A stretch of 64,000 bases of DNA, taken from positions 1,612,001-1,676,000 of the forward strand of contig NZ_CP063845.1 in the NCBI RefSeq assembly GCF_021018745.1, read 5' to 3'. Shown in pieces: positions 1 through 9,197 of the stretch. The notes below the pieces were generated by a model that saw only the letters and a program-made list of their open reading frames with translations, ran no database searches and had not been told where the DNA came from. The position numbers and the translations under genes are program-made. Source of the DNA: Gloeobacter morelensis MG652769. GTDB taxonomy: Bacteria > Cyanobacteriota > Cyanobacteriia > Gloeobacterales > Gloeobacteraceae. Positions within the stretch are counted from its first letter, which is position 1, and each line of letters starts with the position of its first letter.

Positions 1-677
1 TCACAGCATTGGGAAAGGCTTCCTGGACAACCTTTCGAAAACCTCCCCACATGTCGATGCTCACTTCTTCAATAGCTTCGCGCACCTCAAGCGCTTGCAG
101 GCAAAGGCTTTCAATGATCTCTTTTTGTTTGTGACTATCGATGACCTCCAGCAATTCGCCAGTCTCGATATCGCAAAGTACCGTTTTAAAATCGTGGCCG
201 CGCCGCCCACTAAACTCATCGATGCTGATGCGCTTGACGGGGCCCCAGTCTTTTTTTTAACTGCCTGGCCACATGCTCGAACATGCCTCGTACTTCGTCT
301 GGACTGATGCCTTCTTCGCGCGCAATCTGTTCGAGACTTGAGGCGGGTACCCGCTCGTAGATATCCTGCTCGAAACGGCGGGTGTGTCGCCGTCGCCAAT
401 CGACGAAATCCAGTTGTTCGGTACAGTAGCGTTCGCAGGTTTGGCAGTAAAATTGTCTTCGAGGAATGTGCAAAAATACGGGCATTTTACGTATTTTCAA
501 GTCTCGGATGTGCAGGGGACGTGCTTGATGTTCGCGGTCGGTAAACTGGCCGCAACCGCCGCAGAGTATACCTGGAGCAAGCGGCTTGAGATAGAAGATA
601 ATGCCCCGTTCATCGATGGACTGCCGTTCGACATAAACGTTGGGTAGCCCGAGCAGTTGCGTCAGTTCGATACTCAT
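1..677 (-). pseudogene. ISL3-family transposase, 3'-truncated by window edge and frameshifted
   Basis: Starting at the ATG at 677, the N-terminal part has paired Cys motifs of the ISL3 zinc-finger type (CGGC near residue 40, CQTC near residue 79) and a helix-turn-helix region ending in RQLKK. This frame stops at 216. Translating the complement of 1-250 in the next frame gives the rest of an ISL3 DDE domain: DWGPVKRISIDEFSGRRG (first catalytic Asp in SIDEF), then SIDMWGGF (second Asp, the typical DMW box). The two frames meet at a run of eight A residues on the coding strand (about 251-258); seven would restore LKKDWG. So either one base was gained, or transcriptional slippage on A8 restores the frame, or there is a sequencing error. 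The C-terminus lies beyond position 1. Family assignment is confident; activity is doubtful. Confidence 0.85.
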
Positions 678-708
678 TGGCAGAATGTATGGTGCTATAC
701 AGCATACA

Positions 709-727
709 CCATGGACTCAGGAGAGCC
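709..727 (-). repeat. candidate outer end of the ISL3-type element
   Basis: Read on the minus strand from 727 inward, the sequence begins GGCTCTCCTGAGTCC, about 50 bp outside the transposase start. ISL3-family elements usually begin with GGC or GGG and have inverted repeats of a few tens of bases at about this distance. The matching end lies outside the window, so this cannot be confirmed. Confidence 0.3.
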
Positions 728-840
728 ACTGAGTTGGTTCTGGCGAAACCGGATTTGGAAGTAATAAGTTTGGATGCAGCTTTATGACGGTTAGGAACAA
801 CGACTCAGTAACTTCGTGCCGAGCTGTTTTTTGGAGCAAA

Positions 841-1461
841 TTATGTGGTGTAAATGAATGAGCGAGGCAATGACAAAACTTTGTTCTCAAAAGTTGGAAG
901 AATTATGTTTAGTATTGTACCCATTGTGGCTAGAAAAATGATTGGGTCATCATCTTTAATTCGCATGTACCACGTATTGCACTCATCGAAGATTTCAAAT
1001 TCTCCAAACGGGCAAGGTAAAACCCGAAGCAAATCTTCCGAAAATAGATAATCAACCAAGCTTGTATTCCAACAGAAAACTTCACGTGCTTCCCAACACC
1101 GAATGAACACCTTTGTTTGGCCGGGACATTGGTCCACAAGGATTTTCGAAAGCTCGCGAGGCAAACATTTTTGACCTTCAATTAAAACATTGTTGCGTCT
1201 AACCTCTTGCAGACTGCTCGGAGAGTACTCGTGGTTGGTCATAGAGAATAATGAAACGAAATCCTCACACACACAATATTTGCCATTGACTTTGAGATAC
1301 ATATTGGAAGCGATGGCAGCGTACAACAAACCCTTGTTAGTAGGCATGACATCTGCTAGTTCTAGGTTCTTGCGCTGTTTCTTCGGTTGAAAGCCGAATT
1401 TTCTGTTCTCTTCAAACTCCGCTTCATTCAAATTCATTACTTGCAAAGGTGGATAATTCAT
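841..1461 (-). CDS. hypothetical protein, candidate immunity protein for the Rhs toxin
   Basis: 206 residues, no family recognised. Its ATG (1459-1461) overlaps the TGA of the upstream rhs gene (1458-1460), so the two are translationally coupled, the usual arrangement for a polymorphic toxin and its immunity gene. The base composition is visibly richer in A+T than the neighbours, as is common for exchangeable toxin/immunity tips. The protein appears soluble: no signal peptide, one hydrophobic stretch near the C-terminus (around IIFLATMGTILNIILP), and several scattered Cys residues. The immunity role rests on position only. It could instead be an orphan carried along with the rhs tip. Confidence 0.6.
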   Translation of the reverse strand: MNYPPLQVMNLNEAEFEENRKFGFQPKKQRKNLELADVMPTNKGLLYAAIASNMYLKVNGKYCVCEDFVSLFSMTNHEYSPSSLQEVRRNNVLIEGQKCLPRELSKILVDQCPGQTKVFIRCWEAREVFCWNTSLVDYLFSEDLLRVLPCPFGEFEIFDECNTWYMRIKDDDPIIFLATMGTILNIILPTFENKVLSLPRSFIYTT

Positions 1462-4400
1462 TTGAGGTCCTTTGGGAAAACATACTTGTTTTTGCCGACC
1501 TGAATTCGTGTTGTTCCATCCGGTTTAAAGCGAATGCGAATGGGTGTATTGTTCTCTAGAGTACCTCCAATGCCTCTCCCTCCACCTGTTTTATCCGTAA
1601 AGCGGAAGCGGCCTTCCGTGGCTGTCAACTCACGGAATAAGCTCTTTGCAATTTCCCTTCCACCAGGTACGACCAGGACATCGCCTTTGGAAGTTGGATT
1701 AAACTTTACTACGGCCTCAAAAAACGGACATTCATTGTGCACCCAGGCGTGGGTATCGCCGACGAAGAAGGAGTGGTCCCCCTCGACCTCCAGATTGTAC
1801 GTCCTCTGCCTCTGTTCCTGCGCCTGCAAACCCGCTACCCGCAGCCACTGTCCACCAGCTGCTTGCACTTGATCCCCGGCATGCAGCTTTTCTGCCGCTG
1901 TCCAGCCTTTGTCCTGAAGGAAGAACGGGTGCTCCCCGGTCACCGTCAGCGCATCACGGTCTTGATCTCCATCCGTTTCCCGCAACTCCAGCCGGTAGAC
2001 GGGCCGATTGTCGAACTGGAAAGTACTCTTGACCCTGCGCAGACTCTGCTCGCCGGTCTTTTCATTCCTGGCCAGGACTTTCTCGCCCGGCCCGACTTTT
2101 TCAATCGCCTTGCTGCCCGTCTCGGTCTGGACTTCGGTGCCTTCGGCAAAACACCCGCACGCCCGGGAAGCAGCAACGATCCCCTTACTCAGACCGGTTC
2201 TGGCCTTGAATAGACCCACTCCGGCTTTGGCAAACCCGCCGAAGGGCACCAGAGCCAGACCAGAAGCCAACACCCCCGCCGCGTCGCCCAGGGCCGCCGC
2301 CACCCCGATGCCCAAGATGGCGGAAGGCACATTCAGACCGGGGATCAATCCGCCGACCTCCGCCAAGACCTGCAACGCTCCCAACACCCCAACCAGGTCC
2401 AGATGGGCAGAAGGCGGAGCAGCCGAAGCATTCACCTTGAAACTTGACGAAGCTGTCAGGTTGACACCTGCCGCTTTGACCACCAAGGGGCCGGTGCTGG
2501 CGTTCTCAGGCAAAGACACCTGGATCTGCGTGGCACTGACGGCTACCGCATAGGCGGCGATGCCGTTGATGGTTACTGAGTTGAGGGTGTTCAGGTTCGT
2601 GCCGTTGATGAGCACCGTGTCGGAGGCACTGGCGCTGAGCACCCCGCTGCCTGGATTGCCGACCACCCCACCACTGGAGTTAATACTCGGTGTCGCCTGC
2701 ACATCGAAGAAACCACCGGTACCCGTGCCCCCCGCCGTGCTCACAGACACCGCTCCGTCGGTGGCACCGGAAGGCACCGTGGCGGAGATCTGGCTTGCGG
2801 AGACGACCGCAAAAGTGGCAGGGGTGGTGTTGAATTTGACTGCGGAGGCACCGGTGAAGTTGGTGCCGCTGATGGTCACACTCGCCCCGGTGGCTCCACT
2901 GGTCGGACTGAGGCTACTGACCGTCGGAGCGGCTAGCACCGTGAAGGTGCCGCTGTAAGCGGTGCCCCCAGCGGTGGTGACGCTGATCGATCCGCTGGTC
3001 GCCCCAGAAGGCACCGTCGCCGTGATCTGGCTTGCGGAATTGACGGTGAAACCGGCGGCGGTACCGTTGAATTTGACTGAACTCGCACCGGTGAAGTTGG
3101 TGCCGCTGATCGTCACACTCGCTCCCACACCGCCGCTGGTTGGGCTGATGCTGCTCACCGTCGGTGCATAGAGCACCGTGAAAGTGCCACTGTTGACTGA
3201 ACCACCGGAGGCGGTGACGTTGATCGGCCCGCTGCTTGCCCCGGAAGGGACCGTCGCAGTGATTTTGGTGGAGGAATTGACCGTGTAAGCAGCGTTGGTG
3301 CCGTTGAACTTCACCGCTGTGACGCCCTGGAAGTTCGTACCGTTGATGGTGACACTGGTGCCGACCAGACCGCTAGTCGGACTGATGCTGGAGATGGTCG
3401 GCGGATAAGCAGTGACGGCAATGGGCGTATAGGGCGTCACCTGGCCGAACGAACCGTACCCGTCCTGATACATCTGCCACTGAAAACCGTACGTACCCGG
3501 ATTGGAGGGGGCGGTGATGGTGAAATTGAAATCCACCTCGACAGTCTCAGAAATCTGATAGTACAACGGCACACAACTGATTCCCCAGTTGCCATTTCCA
3601 TTAGTTGCGCAGAGTTTGTAGTTTCCAAAGCTGTCCCAGGTGGACGTTCCCGGATTTTCCATCCGAACCGTGACCCCGACACTTTGGCCAGTCTTTATCG
3701 CACTGGGAACGTTCCTCTGTTCGTCAAAATAGGCATTGTTCGATTCAACATCCAAATAGATCCTGATGGGCTGAATGACGGCGTTGTTGTTGGTTTGGTC
3801 ATAACCCCCGATGGTGACCGTGTAAGAGCCCGGTGGCGTCGTCCCTCCCTGATTGGTGTAGATGACCAGTTGCACGCCGTTGGAATTGGTAAACGGGTTG
3901 GCTGGTTGGTAGCTGTAGGAGGTATTCGCGGGCAGTCCCGTCGGGGGGCTCGCCGAGATGGTGTTCTCTGGACTGCAGCCGACCCGGCAATAGATTTTCG
4001 CGGTAGTGATAGTCTGCCCTTGCAATACCTTGCAGCCGAAATCCGAAGTGGTATCCGGGTCGCAACCGGAAACGGTTTGTGTCACAGCCTGCGAAGAGGC
4101 AAATCCAAAAGCGGGCGCGACCGGGTCCGCCGCCGAGGGGACTGCAAGCCGGGGGGCGGAACTGTTCGGTGGGTCCGAAAGCAGCGATTCGGAAGCCTGC
4201 GGCGGTATCGGTAACGCCTGTACCGAGAGCTTTTCCGCTTCAAGTGCGCTTCGGTTTGGAACATCTGTGAGCCCCGGCAAGGTGGCAACCCCGCGCGGGC
4301 GCAAATCGGGCCTCAGTCCGGTCGGGTCGCTCGCCGTCACAGGAGCGTTGCCCAGATACCGGTACAGATTGGTGTCCCCACCGGCAAAGCCAATCGGATC

Positions 4401-6227
4401 TTCGGCCATGAACCGCTGGTTGCCCGCGTGGTAGTAGCGCGAGCGCAGGTGGTAGACGACACTGGCGCTATTGACCGCCTCCGCCCCGGTAAAAAGCCAC
4501 AGATTGCTGCTGGCAGTGTTGCTGGCGGTCATTTGACCAAAAGGCGAATAGCCGTAGCCGGTCTTGATCGCCTTGGTCGAGCCGTTGACCGTCGCCACCA
4601 CCGAGTTGTTGAGCGGGTCGTGCAAAAGATACTCGTCGGTGCTCCCCTCGCGGCTGATGAACACCTCATCGAGACCCAACCCCACCAGGTAGCGCTTGGT
4701 CGCAGAACCGGTCTTTTGTTCGATGACCTGGTTGCCGCTCAGCAAATAGCTGGTGGTCGTGCCGCTGACGGTCTTGCGCATGCGCCGCCCGAGTGCGTCG
4801 TAGACAAAACTGACGCTGAATCCAGCATTGTTGGTGTAACCGCTCAGCTGGTTGCGGGCGTTGTAGGTGAAAGTCACCTTGGTGGAGCCGACGTTCTGCT
4901 CGACGAGGTTGCCGCTCGCGTCGTAGATAAGCGTGCCCCCTTCGAAGGCGGTCATCCGGTTGGTGCCCGCCTCGTAACTCGGCGTGGTCGAAGCGCCCGG
5001 CCGGCTACTGGAAGTGAGGTTACCGTCTTTGTCGTAGGCGTTGGTATAGTTGCCCGCCGGGGTGGTGGCCCCGGTCAATTCCCCGGCCTCGTTGTAGCTG
5101 TAGCTCTGGGAGGTGGCCACACTCGGCGTCGAGGGACCCGATTCGCTGCGAGCGGTCAAATAGCCGCGCGTCGAGTAGTCGTACTGGTATTCGATTTCCC
5201 GAAGCAGTGTACCGCCCGGACCGCTAAAGAGCGCCCGCTCGACCTCGCCGCCGTCGTTGTAGAACAGTTCTTCTTTGACGCTGTTGGGGTAGCTGATGGA
5301 CTTGAGCGAACCGTCCGGGTCGTACTCGAAACCGACCACGGCGTTGTTTTGGTCGCAGGTGCTGTTGCCGCACAACCCGGCCGCATCCAGGCTGGCGTCG
5401 TCGTCTTTGTAGTCGTAGTTGATGAGCGGGGTGGCAATGGCGTCGCTGGTCCCCTTTTTGATCGATGTGAGGTTACCGGAAGCGTCATAGTAGTATCTAA
5501 CTATCTCGCCTGTGCCGATGCGCTCGGTCTTCAGGCGGCTGACCTGGTCGGTGCCGGTAAAGTACTCGAAATAGACGTTGCGGGCGCCGGAAGCGTCGCT
5601 ACTATCGGTGATCGAGGCCACCTGATCCAGGGTGTTATAGGAGTAGGTGAGCTTGGTGCTGTCGGCAAAAGTGACGTAGCGCAGGCGCTGCTTGGAACCG
5701 TATTCGTACAGCGTTTCCTGGCCCCGGGCGCTTTTGTACTTGCTCAGCAACCCGAGGTTGTTGTAGGAAAAGTTCTCGGTGCGGCCAGCCTGGGTGCGAG
5801 AGGCCACCCGGTCCATGGGGTCGTAAGTGTAGGTGGTCAGCACGCCGTTGGACGCCTTGACACTGGTGACGTTCGAGTTGTCGTCGTAGGTAAATTCGGT
5901 GGTGCGCCGAGTGTTGCTTGCATCGCTCGGGCCGGTGATGGTGGTGAGCCGGTTGAGCTTGTCGTAGGTGTATTCGGTCCAGCGGTTGGTCTGCTCGAAC
6001 TGATAGCAATAAAAGACCGCTTTGAGGCGCGAGAGGGTGTCGTAACGAAAACACACCTCCAGACCGGAAGGATACCTGACAAAGTGCGGATCCTGGTTGG
6101 CCGTCCCGGCGCCGACGTAATTGGTCGAATTGTAGTAATCGAATTCGGTGACGCGGCCCTGGCCGTCCACCACCCGCTCCACCTGGCCAAAAGAATTGTA
6201 AGCTTCAAAAGATGTGTTTTCGGGCAA
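1458..6227 (-). CDS. Rhs/YD-repeat polymorphic toxin with TIG repeats, Hint domain and short toxin tip; 5' end missing
   Basis: 1,589 residues from the TTG at 6227. Residues 1 to about 540 are YD repeats (for example YSYNTLDQVASITDSS). The Rhs core-associated domain follows, with the hallmarks YGYSPFGQ, RSRYYHAGNQRFMAEDPIGF and NLYRYLGNAP (about 560-645). Next come a linker, an NBR1-like Ig domain (about 820-945), three clear TIG/IPT domains (about 945-1175, repeated SPTSG..G..VTI.GTNF), a degenerate fourth, and a hydrophobic pretoxin stretch (about 1272-1345, ending PFGGFAKAG). A Hint autoprocessing domain starts at CFAEGT (about 1355), with TGEHPFF and ends at WVHN. The last 90 or so residues are a lysine/arginine-rich tip of unknown activity. 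The reading frame stays open and Rhs-like for 120 codons upstream (to 6587) but holds no ATG, GTG or TTG before a TGA at 6588-6590. The gene therefore looks 5'-truncated and probably lacks its secretion region. Confidence 0.85.
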   Translation of the reverse strand: MPENTSFEAYNSFGQVERVVDGQGRVTEFDYYNSTNYVGAGTANQDPHFVRYPSGLEVCFRYDTLSRLKAVFYCYQFEQTNRWTEYTYDKLNRLTTITGPSDASNTRRTTEFTYDDNSNVTSVKASNGVLTTYTYDPMDRVASRTQAGRTENFSYNNLGLLSKYKSARGQETLYEYGSKQRLRYVTFADSTKLTYSYNTLDQVASITDSSDASGARNVYFEYFTGTDQVSRLKTERIGTGEIVRYYYDASGNLTSIKKGTSDAIATPLINYDYKDDDASLDAAGLCGNSTCDQNNAVVGFEYDPDGSLKSISYPNSVKEELFYNDGGEVERALFSGPGGTLLREIEYQYDYSTRGYLTARSESGPSTPSVATSQSYSYNEAGELTGATTPAGNYTNAYDKDGNLTSSSRPGASTTPSYEAGTNRMTAFEGGTLIYDASGNLVEQNVGSTKVTFTYNARNQLSGYTNNAGFSVSFVYDALGRRMRKTVSGTTTSYLLSGNQVIEQKTGSATKRYLVGLGLDEVFISREGSTDEYLLHDPLNNSVVATVNGSTKAIKTGYGYSPFGQMTASNTASSNLWLFTGAEAVNSASVVYHLRSRYYHAGNQRFMAEDPIGFAGGDTNLYRYLGNAPVTASDPTGLRPDLRPRGVATLPGLTDVPNRSALEAEKLSVQALPIPPQASESLLSDPPNSSAPRLAVPSAADPVAPAFGFASSQAVTQTVSGCDPDTTSDFGCKVLQGQTITTAKIYCRVGCSPENTISASPPTGLPANTSYSYQPANPFTNSNGVQLVIYTNQGGTTPPGSYTVTIGGYDQTNNNAVIQPIRIYLDVESNNAYFDEQRNVPSAIKTGQSVGVTVRMENPGTSTWDSFGNYKLCATNGNGNWGISCVPLYYQISETVEVDFNFTITAPSNPGTYGFQWQMYQDGYGSFGQVTPYTPIAVTAYPPTISSISPTSGLVGTSVTINGTNFQGVTAVKFNGTNAAYTVNSSTKITATVPSGASSGPINVTASGGSVNSGTFTVLYAPTVSSISPTSGGVGASVTISGTNFTGASSVKFNGTAAGFTVNSASQITATVPSGATSGSISVTTAGGTAYSGTFTVLAAPTVSSLSPTSGATGASVTISGTNFTGASAVKFNTTPATFAVVSASQISATVPSGATDGAVSVSTAGGTGTGGFFDVQATPSINSSGGVVGNPGSGVLSASASDTVLINGTNLNTLNSVTINGIAAYAVAVSATQIQVSLPENASTGPLVVKAAGVNLTASSSFKVNASAAPPSAHLDLVGVLGALQVLAEVGGLIPGLNVPSAILGIGVAAALGDAAGVLASGLALVPFGGFAKAGVGLFKARTGLSKGIVAASRACGCFAEGTEVQTETGSKAIEKVGPGEKVLARNEKTGEQSLRRVKSTFQFDNRPVYRLELRETDGDQDRDALTVTGEHPFFLQDKGWTAAEKLHAGDQVQAAGGQWLRVAGLQAQEQRQRTYNLEVEGDHSFFVGDTHAWVHNECPFFEAVVKFNPTSKGDVLVVPGGREIAKSLFRELTATEGRFRFTDKTGGGRGIGGTLENNTPIRIRFKPDGTTRIQVGKNKYVFPKDLK

Positions 6228-6587
6228 CTGGTCTGCAATCGATTTGAGCGAACCCTTGTAGCCGTCGTTTTCGTAGCTGCCCGCCGGGTCGTTGTACTCG
6301 TAGTAGGTTGATTTGTTGTTGGGTGTAGTAATGCTGTCTATTTGACCGAAGGGGGCTGTAAAGCTGTAGGCGGTGCGAGCCCCGTCAGCCGTTTCGATGC
6401 CGCTCAGGTGCCGATAGTAGCTTCCGTCGTAATCAAAACGAGTCTGCTGGCCAAAGGCGTTGGTAAAGCGCGTCAGATCCCGCGTGCTCGGGTCGTACTC
6501 GAAACTGTAGGTCGCAGCGGCATCGATGGCATAGTGAGAAAGAATAGCGGGGACACTACCGGCAAACTCTGGAGCGTCCCGGCCCGG

Positions 6588-6916
6588 TCAGACCCTCCAG
6601 CGGCAGTCCTCCAGGGCAAGGGAACTGGACGATCCCCGCCAGTACCCGACAAAAGCGTTCGACTTCCGTTTCGGTAGTTCTGCTTGCGCGCACTGTTCAA
6701 ACCGAACGTTTCAAGTCGAAGCCCGGAAGATCGGCGCTCGTAGGCAGCCTGGCGCAGACGCTCGATTTCGAGGCGGTCACCCCGGCATTGCCACACCTCC
6801 GCAAGCCGGTGCAATGGGTAACGGTCTGTAAATTGTTATCTGTGTGACTACTTTTGCGGAACGCACAGGCGGCCTACTGTGGCTATCATTGGGGCTACAG
6901 AGCTTGAGGGCGCACG
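6588..6916. other. gap between rhs remnant and propeller gene; no gene supported
   Basis: About 330 bp. Upstream of the TGA at 6588-6590, no minus-strand frame continues the Rhs repeats. The open stretch 6473-6814 on the minus strand overlaps the Rhs coding frame in a different frame, and I recognise nothing in it. This may be eroded 5' rhs sequence or unrelated DNA joined by a deletion. The last 75 bp should hold the promoter of the plus-strand gene at 6917; TATCAT at about 6882-6887 is the best -10 candidate, with no convincing -35. Confidence 0.4.
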
Positions 6917-9121
6917 GTGCAAGGCTTCTGGGGCAAGGTAGTGCTGGTGGCGGGCACGGCGTGGAGTTTGGGGTGGCAAGCCACTGCGGCCTGGAGCGCC
7001 ACGGGCTATCTACTGGTCCCCAAGACCCAGGAGGTCCGCCGGGTCGATCTCGAAACCGGCAAGCTCGCCGGGACGCTGAACCTGCCGGTGGGCAACGTCT
7101 ACCACAACGCCGCGCGCACGGCGGACGGTCAGTTGCTGGTGGCGGGCGATGGGTCAGTGAGCCTCATCGACGCCGAGGGCCGCCTGGTGGAGCAGATCCC
7201 TTTGCCGGCGCCGGTGGTCTCCGCAAGCTTCAAAAAAAGCGACTCCGACATCCCGGTGCTGCAGGCGAGCGAAGCGCAGACGCGGCGGCTGGTGGGCTTC
7301 GACTACAGCCCGCGCACCCGCACCGCCTACTTGGGCATCCAAAGTGAAGAAGTGACCACCCTCTACCGCGTCGACCCGGCGGCGCGCACGGTGCAGGTCT
7401 TCGCTACCCTCAAAGACATCGCCAACCCCAAAGATCTGGTGGTGACCGCCGACGGTCTGCGCGTGTACGTCTCGGCGGTCGACTTGCTGCCCGAGCCCGC
7501 CGCGCGCGTCTATTCGGTCAACCCGGTGACCGGGGCGGTGAGCGCCCCGCTGGAGGCGGCCTTCGACCCAGCTCGACCCCAGATGGCCCTCAGCCGCGAC
7601 GGCAACTTGCTCTATCTCACGGCGGCCGACGACAGCCTGATCGTGGTCAACACCCGCTCCAACACCGCTGTGCGCCGATTGCGCATCGCCGGGGCCTCCA
7701 AAAAGGAGGCCCGCATCCAGCGGGTCTTGGGCGCCCTCGACAATCGCCATCTCTGGGTGCTCACCAACCGCCGGATGCTGCTGTGGGACCCGTTCAACGC
7801 CCGGGCGGTGCTCGACAAGGCGTTGCCGGTAGCGGCGATGGACGTGGCGATGAGTGCCGACAAGGGCCGACTCTGGTCGCTGCACCCGCCCGGCGGCGAG
7901 GGCAAACCCGCCGAAGTGCGCGCCTGGGACAGCACCAAAGATAGCCTGCCGGCGGCGGGGAGCTTTAGCGATGCAGTCTCCGGGGGCAACCGGCTGCTGC
8001 TTGCCGAGCCCCCCGACCCGGCTGCCGCTTTGAGCCTGCCCAGGGTGGCGGTGGTCGGCTTCGAGACGGGCCAGCCGCGCTACGGCCGTTATCCCAACGT
8101 CGCCGATGTGATTAGCGGCGATCTGCTCTGGACCCGGCGCTATGAGATCGTGCCGCCTTTGCAGGTGCAATCGGTGCTCGACAGCCTCGAACTGAGCCGC
8201 AATCAGGTGATGGGCAACCCCGACGCCATTCGTCAGGTGGCCACACTGCTCGGGGCGGACATTATCCTGGCGGGCGAACCGATCGGCGTCGATATGCCCA
8301 ACCGCAGCCTCGAAGCGCTCAGCTCGCTCATCAGCCCGATCGCCGCTTTTCTGGTGCCGCAGTTTTTTCAGCCCAGGGTCTTCAGCCGCGCCGAAGCGTT
8401 CGATGCGACGGGCAAATCCCTCTGGAAGGGCGATGTGGTCAACTCCGACAGCGCTTTTTTTGCCGGCAAGACCGACACGGTGCTGCTGGCCAACGCCCTG
8501 GTGATTACCGCCCACGACATCGCCAACAAGTTCTCCAAAGGCATCTACAACGAAATCAAACAAAAAGGCTGGCGCACCGACTTGCCGCCGCTGCTCAAAA
8601 ACGACGCCCTCAAAGACGTCAAGCGCGTCGCCCTGCTGGGTCCGGAGGTCGGTCCCAATTCGTCGCTATTTAACGAAGTCACCAATACCCCCGAAAGCCT
8701 CGGGCAACTGATTGCCCCCCGCCTGGGCGACGCCCTCGGTTGGGAAGTCGAAGGTCCGGACGAGGCGCTCTCGCAGCTGGCCCAACTCGGGTTGGAACCG
8801 GCGCAGATCCTCACGACCGACCCGAAACTATTGGCCCGCGCCCTCGGGGTGGACGCGGTGATGCTCGGGCTGGTGCGCAGTTCAACGTATATATCCGGCG
8901 GTTTTGTGGGCTTGTCGCAGAACGCGGCGGCGGATGTGGTACTGCAGTTCGAACTGGTCGATCAGCAGGGGCGGGTGCTCTGGAAGGATATTCAGGTGCG
9001 CAACATTGCCGTGGGCGATGCGCAAGGCAGTGCGCTCAGACAGGCGGCCAAGGCGATTGTCGAGCGGCTTGAACAGGGCATCGAGCAGGCCGAGGGAGCG
9101 GCCAAAAACCAGCGCTCTTAA
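6917..9121 (+). CDS. secreted beta-propeller protein with C-terminal CsgG-like domains
   Basis: 734 residues from a GTG. The N-terminus is hydrophobic and ends in ATAAWSA, consistent with a signal peptide cleaved near residue 30. Residues about 30-360 form YVTN/quinoprotein-like beta-propeller blades (repeats such as GYLLVPKTQEVRRVDLETGK and VYVSAVDL...VYSVNPVTGAVS). After a linker, residues about 375-540 begin LPRVAVVGFETG and continue with a CsgG/FlgO-like fold in which a named factor is tested (ATLLGADIILAGEP). A second such domain (about 570-725) begins VKRVALLGPEVG and contains LARALGVDAVMLGLV and a C-terminal LVDQQGRVLWKD strand. CsgG-like domains are lipoprotein-pore or periplasmic modules, but this protein lacks an obvious lipobox, so a pore role is not supported. 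The chlB start lies 76 bp downstream; shared transcription is possible but unproven. Confidence 0.65.
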   Translation: MQGFWGKVVLVAGTAWSLGWQATAAWSATGYLLVPKTQEVRRVDLETGKLAGTLNLPVGNVYHNAARTADGQLLVAGDGSVSLIDAEGRLVEQIPLPAPVVSASFKKSDSDIPVLQASEAQTRRLVGFDYSPRTRTAYLGIQSEEVTTLYRVDPAARTVQVFATLKDIANPKDLVVTADGLRVYVSAVDLLPEPAARVYSVNPVTGAVSAPLEAAFDPARPQMALSRDGNLLYLTAADDSLIVVNTRSNTAVRRLRIAGASKKEARIQRVLGALDNRHLWVLTNRRMLLWDPFNARAVLDKALPVAAMDVAMSADKGRLWSLHPPGGEGKPAEVRAWDSTKDSLPAAGSFSDAVSGGNRLLLAEPPDPAAALSLPRVAVVGFETGQPRYGRYPNVADVISGDLLWTRRYEIVPPLQVQSVLDSLELSRNQVMGNPDAIRQVATLLGADIILAGEPIGVDMPNRSLEALSSLISPIAAFLVPQFFQPRVFSRAEAFDATGKSLWKGDVVNSDSAFFAGKTDTVLLANALVITAHDIANKFSKGIYNEIKQKGWRTDLPPLLKNDALKDVKRVALLGPEVGPNSSLFNEVTNTPESLGQLIAPRLGDALGWEVEGPDEALSQLAQLGLEPAQILTTDPKLLARALGVDAVMLGLVRSSTYISGGFVGLSQNAAADVVLQFELVDQQGRVLWKDIQVRNIAVGDAQGSALRQAAKAIVERLEQGIEQAEGAAKNQRS

Positions 9122-9197
9122 AACGGGTGTCCCAGGCGGCAGATAGCTTAACTGGGCGTATTGTGATGAATACCAAACTGTGCGCGGAGAACCTGCC

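Noticed and set aside
2400-3420. Regular repeats of about 240 bp, considered as a CRISPR or satellite array
   Set aside because: They are degenerate in-frame TIG/IPT protein repeats, not short identical repeats with unique spacers.
4428-6311. 627-residue plus-strand open frame
   Set aside because: Exactly antisense to the Rhs YD repeats; the composition is repetitive and it matches no family.
6473-6814. 113-residue minus-strand frame upstream of rhs
   Set aside because: Its last third overlaps the Rhs coding frame in a different frame and the rest matches nothing I know; listed as unassigned DNA.
7154-8563. 469-residue minus-strand open frame
   Set aside because: Antisense to the propeller/CsgG-like gene; His/Gly/Arg-rich shadow with no recognisable domain.
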